From a virus, in IMG/VR virus record IMGVR_UViG_3300032116_000734, positions 1-34,357 of that record: a stretch of 34,357 bases of DNA; one strand, written 5' to 3'. The position numbers were made by a program, and so were the translations under genes. The first letter of the stretch is position 1. The number at the start of each line of letters is the position of its first letter. Positions 28,940 to 34,357 of this stretch are shown here, one piece after another. The notes beneath the pieces were generated by a model, which ran no database searches, was not told where the DNA came from, and was given only the letters and a program-made list of their open reading frames with translations.

Positions 28940-30310
28940 GTGCAGGAACCCGTCGGGGTGGCTTCGGCTGCCCCGACGGTTGCGCCGTTCCGTCTAGTGT
29001 CCGAGTCGTGGCCCTATACGGAACGGTCCTATGCGCTGCGCGAGGTGCAGGTCATGACCTTATCGGAGTGCATTATCGCAGGCGTCCGGCGGTTTCCGGG
29101 CGAGCAGTTCTATATGACGCCGGACCGGGCGCGGGCGTTGTCGATCGTCGGGCACGTCATCGAGGACGCGGTGCTCGATCGGATGCCGCCCGCGATGGCG
29201 GCGAAGTGGCGGGCGCAGGGGCGGGTCGCGTTGGCGGACCATGCGCTGGTGTGCGACGGGGCGACGGCGGACCTGTTGTGGTCGGCACCGGGCCGGATCC
29301 TGACGCCGGACGGGGTACCGTCCAGCTACGAGGCGCGGGAGGCGGGGCCGTTCGACCTGCGGGTGCTCCAGCTCACGCAGTACGATCCGGGGTGCGCGGT
29401 GTACCGATACCATTCCGCGGCCAATACGGTGCGTGGGGTCGTGTCGGCGTTCGCGCGGTTCGGGTGGTCGAATCCGGCCTGTCATTTGCGACAGTGGGAC
29501 GGGGACGCGGACCGGCGGACGGTGGAACTGCTGGCGCTCACGGCGGACGTGATCCACGTCCATATGGACTACCGGGCGCTGCACCATGACCTGAAGTATG
29601 CGTTGCACGCCAACCAGCGGGCGGCGATCACCTACCACGGGTCGGTCCTACCGGGCGACGAGCGGCGGACGTTCGTGGACCATGAGGCGGACCGCCGGAT
29701 GGGGGCGCTCCAGTTCGGGGCGCGGCCGTACCACGGGCGGCACGGGGTGACGAACTACCTGCCGATCCCGGTTCCGGTGCGGGATTATCGGGCGCTGGCG
29801 CAGGCGGTTGGGCAGCCGGATCCGGCGACCATGCTCCGGGTGGCGCATAGCCCGACCAAGCGGGAAATCAAAGGCACGGCGGAGTTCCTGTCGGCAGTGG
29901 ACCGGCTGCGGGCGCGGGGGCACGCGATCGAGGCGGTGCTGATCGAGCATATGGACCACGGCGAGGCGCTGCGGATCAAGGCGGGCTGCCACGCCACGTT
30001 TGACAGTTTCTGGCTCGGGATGCAGGGCAGCGGGTTGGAAGCGGCGGCGATGGGGCAGGTGGTGCTGGCGGGCGACGAGCTGGCGGCGAAGGAAGCGGCG
30101 GACCTCAACGGTGGGGTCATCCCGTGGACGTTCGCGGCGGACGGCGAGACGTTGATCGCGGCGCTGGAGCGACTGGTGCAGGATGCGGCGTGGCGGCGGG
30201 CGGAAGCGGCCCGCGTGGCGGATTATGTCGGCCGGTTGCATGATTATCCGGCTGTTGGCGCACGGTATGTCAACACTCTGACGCAGGAGCTCGGCCGTGG
30301 CGCTGCCTAG
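28940..30310 (+). CDS. Glycosyltransferase (GT-B-like) with N-terminal extension, next to capsid
   Basis: This encodes 456 residues from GTG 28940, ten bases after the capsid stop; ATG 29055 is an alternative. Residues 1 to about 135 form a separate domain of unknown role (LVSESWPYTERSYALREVQV; FYMTPDRARALSIVGHVIED). The rest follows GT-B proteins: VLQLTQYDPGCAVYRYHSAA, DVIHVHMDYRALH, AITYHGSVLPG, LRVAHSPTKREIKGTAEFL, VLIEHMDHGEALR and GSGLEAAAMGQVVLAGDE. Phage glycosyltransferases next to structural genes are known, in some mycobacteriophages, to decorate the capsid and tail. Here the capsid protein is the natural target by position. It overlaps the connector gene by 14 bases. Confidence 0.78.
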   Translation: MQEPVGVASAAPTVAPFRLVSESWPYTERSYALREVQVMTLSECIIAGVRRFPGEQFYMTPDRARALSIVGHVIEDAVLDRMPPAMAAKWRAQGRVALADHALVCDGATADLLWSAPGRILTPDGVPSSYEAREAGPFDLRVLQLTQYDPGCAVYRYHSAANTVRGVVSAFARFGWSNPACHLRQWDGDADRRTVELLALTADVIHVHMDYRALHHDLKYALHANQRAAITYHGSVLPGDERRTFVDHEADRRMGALQFGARPYHGRHGVTNYLPIPVPVRDYRALAQAVGQPDPATMLRVAHSPTKREIKGTAEFLSAVDRLRARGHAIEAVLIEHMDHGEALRIKAGCHATFDSFWLGMQGSGLEAAAMGQVVLAGDELAAKEAADLNGGVIPWTFAADGETLIAALERLVQDAAWRRAEAARVADYVGRLHDYPAVGARYVNTLTQELGRGAA

Positions 30311-30854
30311 TGTAGCGGACCTCAAGTCCTACCTTCGCATTGAATCGACGGCGGAGGATACGCTGCTCGCGGCGCTGATGGCCCGCGCAAAGGCGATGCT
30401 GGAAGGGTGGATCGACGTCCCGATCACGGCGGAGACGCAGACGGCGATCGACCGGGCCGACGCGCTCGACGTGCCCGTCACCTCGTTGGTGTTTCCGCGC
30501 CGACCCTGCACGATCACGTCGGTGGTCGATACGGACGGGGTGACGGTGGCGGCGGCGGATTATTGGGTCGATGGGACGAGCGGCGTGATATACGGCAAGG
30601 ACGTGTCGTTCCCGTACGGCCCCTATACGATCACGGCCTCGGTCGGGCTCTCGCTGCGGGCGGACTACGCGCGGATTGAGCCGCTGATCTCGGAGGCGAT
30701 TATCGACCTCGCGGCGGACCTGTACCAGCGGCGGACGCCCGGTGCGGCGTCGGAGACGGCGGCGGGGACGACGATTTCGTGGGATGTGAGCCGGGAAACG
30801 GTGGCGCGGATCATGAAAACCCTGCGGACCCTCCGTCTCGGGGTGGCGCTGTGA
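30297..30854 (+). CDS. Head-tail connector (HK97 gp6-like)
   Basis: This encodes 185 residues from GTG 30297, overlapping the glycosyltransferase stop. The first 60 residues have the helical DNA-packaging/connector pattern (SVADLKSYLRIESTAEDTLL; ALMARAKAMLEGWIDVPI), followed by a beta region (ITSVVDTDGVTVAAADYWVD) and C-terminal helices (ISEAIIDLAADLYQRRTP). It forms the ring below the portal in HK97-type phages. It overlaps the next gene as GTGA. Confidence 0.8.
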   Translation: MALPSVADLKSYLRIESTAEDTLLAALMARAKAMLEGWIDVPITAETQTAIDRADALDVPVTSLVFPRRPCTITSVVDTDGVTVAAADYWVDGTSGVIYGKDVSFPYGPYTITASVGLSLRADYARIEPLISEAIIDLAADLYQRRTPGAASETAAGTTISWDVSRETVARIMKTLRTLRLGVAL

Positions 30855-31255
30855 GCGTGATGCCCGGTCTGCTTGATCGGCGCATCGCGATCTACGAGCG
30901 CACGGACGGCGGCGCGAACGGGTTCCAGCGGCCGGTGTACGTCCTGACGGGCACTTATTGGGGCCGGATCGACGACACGGCGGACCAGCAGACGGTGCCG
31001 CTCTCCCCGCAGGCGCATATCGAATCGCGGACGACGGCGGCGGCGACGGTAGCGGATTACGTCCCGGTCCCGAAGTTCGGCGTGGTGCGGATCGGGACGG
31101 GCCCGCTGTACTACATTCGGGGCGTGTTCCAGCAGCGGGCGCTCCGGTGCCAACGAATCGCGCTGGAAGCGATTGACCCGACGGACCTTGCCACGTTCGA
31201 CGTCTTTGAGGAGGTCGAAGTGCAGGACGGCACCCATCTCGTCAACCCGGCTTAA
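30851..31255 (+). CDS. Head-closure / head-tail adaptor protein
   Basis: This encodes 134 residues from GTG 30851 (GTGA overlap), or ATG 30860. The opening MPGLLDRRIAIYERTDGGAN is the usual start of head-completion proteins of the SPP1 gp16/HK97 gp7 type, which begin with a D-R-R-I/V strand. Strands with YVLTGTYWGRIDD and PKFGVVRIGTGPLYYIRGV follow, and the tail is acidic. It follows the gp6-like connector, as expected; the next expected gene (gp10) lies at 1765 across the window join. Confidence 0.75.
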   Translation: MSVMPGLLDRRIAIYERTDGGANGFQRPVYVLTGTYWGRIDDTADQQTVPLSPQAHIESRTTAAATVADYVPVPKFGVVRIGTGPLYYIRGVFQQRALRCQRIALEAIDPTDLATFDVFEEVEVQDGTHLVNPA

Positions 31256-31257
31256 GC

Positions 31258-31521
31258 ATGGACGACACGTTTCGACACCTGTTTGTCGGCGCGGACCCGC
31301 GCCGGATGACGCTCGACCCGACGGACCGGGCGCGGGCGGAAGCGTTGGTCGCGCAGTATGGGGGCGTGATCGAGATTCGGACGCCGCAGCCGGGAAAGAT
31401 GGTGTTCCAATGGCTCGACCAGCACGGGCAGTCGGTGCTGGTGGCGGGCGAGTCGGCGGCGGAGTGCCTGACGATGATGCATGAGGCCATCACGGCCGAC
31501 GAAATCGACTACCTGCACTGA
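31258..31521 (+). CDS. Small unknown protein of the head-neck region
   Basis: This encodes 87 residues, ATG 31258, two bases after the previous stop. It has a compact alpha/beta look: LDPTDRARAEALVAQYGGVI, then MVFQWLDQHGQSVLVAGESA and an acidic helix ending ADEIDYLH. No family is recognised. It lies between head-closure and fibre-associated genes, and a small virion or chaperone role is possible. Confidence 0.65.
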   Translation: MDDTFRHLFVGADPRRMTLDPTDRARAEALVAQYGGVIEIRTPQPGKMVFQWLDQHGQSVLVAGESAAECLTMMHEAITADEIDYLH

Positions 31522-31531
31522 GGGATGACCC

Positions 31532-31957
31532 GTGGCGAGCTATAACAAGTTTGACGCCTTTGTTGAGGCGCTGGCGGAAGGGAAGCACAACCTCGGGGCG
31601 GACACGCTCAAGGTCTATCTTAGCAACGCGACCCCGAGCGCCTCGGCGGACGCGGTGAAGGCGGACCTTGCCGAGATCACACCGGGCAACGGCTACACGG
31701 CGGGCGGCAATACCGCGGCGGTGTCCAGCTCCTCGCAGACGGGCGGGCTGTACAAGCTGGTCCTCGGGGACCCGGCCACATGGACGGCGACCACGGGGCC
31801 GATCGGGCCGTTCCGGTACATTGTCCTATACAACGACACGTCCGCCAATGACGACCTGATCGCGTGGTGGGACTTCGGGTCCACGCTGACGGTCGGCGCG
31901 GGCGATACGTTTACGGTGGACTTCGACCCGACCACGGGCGTCCTCACCATTAAGTAA
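31532..31957 (+). CDS. Probable structural (decoration/fibre-associated) protein
   Basis: This encodes 141 residues from GTG 31532. The sequence reads ASYNKFDAFVEALAEGKHNL, DTLKVYLSNATPSASADAVK, GNGYTAGGNTAAVSSSSQTG and GPFRYIVLYNDTSANDDLIA, ending DTFTVDFDPTTGVLTIK. I recognise this as a common small beta-rich protein in phage structural modules, usually of unknown function; it is often next to fibre genes. It lies 10 bases before the fibre gene. A role as a virion decoration or fibre-attachment protein is plausible. Confidence 0.7.
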   Translation: MASYNKFDAFVEALAEGKHNLGADTLKVYLSNATPSASADAVKADLAEITPGNGYTAGGNTAAVSSSSQTGGLYKLVLGDPATWTATTGPIGPFRYIVLYNDTSANDDLIAWWDFGSTLTVGAGDTFTVDFDPTTGVLTIK

Positions 31958-31966
31958 GGGCCAACC

Positions 31967-34357
31967 ATGCCACTCCTCCGCGATCGCGTCCGGGAAACGA
32001 CCACGACCGTCGGCACGGGGACGATCACCCTCGGCGGGGCCGTCACCGGCTACCAGTCTTTTAACACGGCGTTCACGAACGGCGACACGACCTACTACGT
32101 CATACAGGGCGGGACGGAGTGGGAGATCGGCATCGGCACGATCGGGGCGGGGACGCTGGCCCGCACTGCGGTCCTCCAGTCCTCCAACGCGGACGCGCTG
32201 GTCCCGTTCGCAGCGGGGACCAAAGACGTCTTTTGTTCCTATGTGGCGGACCGGGCGGTCACGACCTCCGACGCGGCCACGCTGACCAACAAGACGCTGG
32301 ACGACTACACGAACAACGTCGGGGCGAACAGCACGCACTTCCGCATCAAGGCCACGGGCACGATCAGCAAAGGGCAGGTGGTCAAGGCGACCGGCTTCAC
32401 GCCGGGCGAGAACGCCATCGAGGTCGCGGTCGTGACGAGCGCGACGGATCTGGCGCTCGGCATCGCGGAGAGTGCGCTGACCACGGGGCAGTTCGGGCTG
32501 GCGGTCGTGATTGGCGAGCTGTTCGACGTGAACACGAACGGGCTCTCGGTCGGGGCGATCATCTACAGCAACGGCACGGGTGGCTACACCACGACCAAGC
32601 CGTCCAGCGGGACCTACCAGCCGCTCGGCTGGGTGGTGCGAGCGAACACCAACAACGGCGTCATCGCCGTGAATATCGTCGCCCCGCTCTACGTCGAAAC
32701 CAGCACGAACACGGCCAACACGGCGGTGCTGCGCGACGGGTCGGGCAACTTCGCGGCGGCCACGATCACGGCCACGCTGAACGGCGCGGCACCGGCGGGG
32801 TCGCTGACCGGCACCACGCTGGCGAGCAACGTGGTGTCGTCCAGCCTGACCAGCGTCGGGACGCTCTCCTCGCTGACGGTGAGCGGCAACCTGACGGTGG
32901 ACACAAACACGCTGTTTGTGGACAGCGCCAACAATCGCGTTGGCATCGGGACGACAAACCCGACCGAAGAGCTAACCGTTGTCGGGACTGATAACACGAC
33001 TGTCAGCCCTACGACATTTTGGACGACCGGTTTTGTCGGTGCTGAAATCAGTAATGCAAGCACGACACTCAACACGGTCAGCGGGATTATGCTGTCAAGT
33101 GGAGAGCGCAATGCTGTTGCGGGTATCGGCGGCATACGCATTAGCAGCACCGCACAAGCCATTGGGTTCTTTACTGGCGGTTCTGGGTCGGTACCAGAAC
33201 GGATGCGGATTACCGAGACTGGCAACGTTGGCATCGGCACGACGAGTCCGGCGGCAGGGTATTTACTGACGGTTGGCTCCGGTAGCGCGGCAGCAAATGC
33301 AGCGGTAGCTCTTAATGGTGGCACTGATGCCAACTTTGGATCTGGCATTGCGTTCCGTCGTGGCGGTGTCTCAAAGGGATTCATTGGGACAGAATCGTGG
33401 GTGACAAGCGGAACCAGCGATGACGTAACGTTGTATGCATCGGCGGCCAGTGCCTTGCGATTCTACAGCAATGGGGCGTATCGCTGGAGTATTAATACGT
33501 CCGGCCACTTCCTCGCCGCGACCGACGCCTCGTTCGACATCGGCGCGTCTGGCGCGAACCGGCCGCGCAATGTATTCGTCAGCGGCAACGGCACGTTTGG
33601 TGGGACACTGGCCGTTAATGCGACATCTAACACGGTGTCATTTAGCACTAGCGCAGACGGAACCGCGCAAGCTATTAGCCGCTTGGACTCCACTAGCACG
33701 ACGCGAGACACGCTGAATCCGGCGTTGCTGTTGTTCAATGGTGGAACGGTTACACAAAACCAACTGGTACGGCTTGCGTTTTCGTCTGGATCCGGCGCTC
33801 GTACCAGCATCATCGGCGCTGATATTTCTGCCATCTTTACTGGAGACGGCACGGGAAATGGACGATCCACGGCGCTTGCATTTAGCACTGCTGATCAGAC
33901 CGTCGCACAAACGCCAACCGAACGGATGCGGATTACCAGCACCGGCAATGTCGGCATCGGCACGACGAGTCCAGCGTATTACATGGACATTGGATCGTCC
34001 AGCGGAACGGTGGATCTTGCCAATGCTGCGTTGCGGATTCGCCGGTCTGGTGTTGCAACCAACTGGTCGCGTTTTGATAACGTCAATGGCGTTCTCAATA
34101 TCAATCAGTATGACGCGACAACGCCGATCATTCGGTTCCAAACAAGCACCGACGGATCAACGTTCACCGAACGGATGCGCCTTGACGCCTCCGGTAACCT
34201 CGGCCTCGGGGTGACGCCGAGCGCGTGGGGTGCATCGTTTAAGGCGCTACAGGTAAGCACCGCATCGTTGTGGAGTTCTGGCGGGTCCAACGCGCTGATC
34301 GGCGCAAACTATTATCACGACGGAACCAACCGGCGATATATCTCGACAGCGGCGGCG
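31967..34357 (+). CDS. Large fibre protein, N-terminal 797 residues (3' end outside window)
   Basis: The frame opens at ATG 31967 (ribosome site weak: gggccaacc) and stays open to the last base. The first 100 residues (LLRDRVRETTTTVGTGTITL; TEWEIGIGTIGAGTLARTAV) look like a virion-attachment domain. The middle carries the DGSGNFAAATITATLNGAA pattern of trimeric fibres. From about residue 325 come repeated modules with ERMRIT-TGNVGIGTTSP (near 33197 and 33920), NRVGIGTTNP (near 32934) and a divergent ERMRLDASGNLGLGV (near 34169). A SGHFLAATDASFDIGASGAN module recurs in the fragment at 3..485. GC falls from 44 of 60 (32401-32460) to 29 of 60 (33001-33060) at the start of the repeated part, so the distal half looks imported. 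Confidence 0.88.
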   Translation, partial: MPLLRDRVRETTTTVGTGTITLGGAVTGYQSFNTAFTNGDTTYYVIQGGTEWEIGIGTIGAGTLARTAVLQSSNADALVPFAAGTKDVFCSYVADRAVTTSDAATLTNKTLDDYTNNVGANSTHFRIKATGTISKGQVVKATGFTPGENAIEVAVVTSATDLALGIAESALTTGQFGLAVVIGELFDVNTNGLSVGAIIYSNGTGGYTTTKPSSGTYQPLGWVVRANTNNGVIAVNIVAPLYVETSTNTANTAVLRDGSGNFAAATITATLNGAAPAGSLTGTTLASNVVSSSLTSVGTLSSLTVSGNLTVDTNTLFVDSANNRVGIGTTNPTEELTVVGTDNTTVSPTTFWTTGFVGAEISNASTTLNTVSGIMLSSGERNAVAGIGGIRISSTAQAIGFFTGGSGSVPERMRITETGNVGIGTTSPAAGYLLTVGSGSAAANAAVALNGGTDANFGSGIAFRRGGVSKGFIGTESWVTSGTSDDVTLYASAASALRFYSNGAYRWSINTSGHFLAATDASFDIGASGANRPRNVFVSGNGTFGGTLAVNATSNTVSFSTSADGTAQAISRLDSTSTTRDTLNPALLLFNGGTVTQNQLVRLAFSSGSGARTSIIGADISAIFTGDGTGNGRSTALAFSTADQTVAQTPTERMRITSTGNVGIGTTSPAYYMDIGSSSGTVDLANAALRIRRSGVATNWSRFDNVNGVLNINQYDATTPIIRFQTSTDGSTFTERMRLDASGNLGLGVTPSAWGASFKALQVSTASLWSSGGSNALIGANYYHDGTNRRYISTAAA
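33197..33972 (+). repeat. Near-identical DNA segments in the fibre gene
   Basis: GAACGGATGCGGATTACC occurs at 33197-33214 and 33920-33937, and GGCATCGGCACGACGAGTCC at 33230-33249 and 33953-33972. Both pairs lie 723 bases apart, exactly 241 codons, so recombination between them would add or remove whole modules in frame. A divergent third copy follows near 34169. Confidence 0.8.

Noticed and set aside
33197-34224. Repeats in the fibre as template/variable pair of a diversity-generating retroelement
   Set aside because: No reverse transcriptase gene is present, and the repeats do not show adenine-restricted differences. They look like ordinary fibre module duplications.
1-34357. tRNA genes, CRISPR arrays and insertion sequences
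   Set aside because: No cloverleaf with a GTTCRA loop, no regularly spaced repeat array and no transposase were found when reading both strands; a tRNA scan program was not available.

Overview
The window is almost the whole genome of a tailed double-stranded DNA phage with HK97-type head genes and a siphovirus-like tail. Every convincing gene lies on the + strand. One fibre gene runs off the right end (31967..34357), and its stop-terminated C-terminal part opens the left end (3..485). This suggests a circular or circularly permuted genome cut inside the fibre gene, with a short piece missing at the join. I see no integrase, repressor, tRNA, DNA polymerase, primase or helicase, so the phage looks lytic and dependent on host replication. 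The DNA is GC-rich overall, with AT-richer islands in the distal fibre and around the Mom-like gene. The host cannot be named from the sequence. An SSB-like DEPPF peptide ending the annealase weakly points to an actinobacterium or a bacterium with a similar SSB tail.

Reading the circle from the late promoter (about 23.63 kb), the head module is: portal-MuF fusion, prohead protease, major capsid protein, a glycosyltransferase, head-tail connector, head-closure protein, a small unknown, a probable structural protein and the large fibre. Left of the window origin come small fibre-associated proteins, the gp10-like tail completion protein, tail terminator and major tail protein. The tail assembly chaperone pair follows, with a GGGAAAC -1 frameshift site, then the tape measure (711 aa), a distal-tail-like protein and a 1619-aa tail-tip protein with repeated beta domains. 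A second glycosyltransferase and a lysis cassette (TM/coiled-coil protein, M15 endolysin, holin-like protein) close the late block at 13776.

From 13787 to 14487 there is a gene-poor control region. It holds a strong promoter followed by a GAAA-loop terminator (a possible small RNA), a second promoter, several inverted repeats, a terminator facing the other way and the first early promoter. Early genes fall into two units, each started by an almost identical promoter-leader cassette (14405 and 16597). The first encodes three unknown proteins and an ERF single-strand annealing protein. The second is a tightly overlapping chain of small unknown and zinc-binding proteins, then a VRR-NUC nuclease, a helix-turn-helix protein, a ParB-like protein, a Mom-like DNA-modification protein, a TerS-like protein, a methyltransferase and the large terminase.

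Taken together: early transcription makes small host-takeover candidates, recombination proteins and DNA protection/packaging functions; the late promoter makes the virion and lysis proteins. The most interesting items are the Mom/ParB island, the reused promoter-leader cassette, the possible small RNA or attenuator after the lysis genes, the portal-insert-MuF fusion and the SSB-like tail on the annealase.
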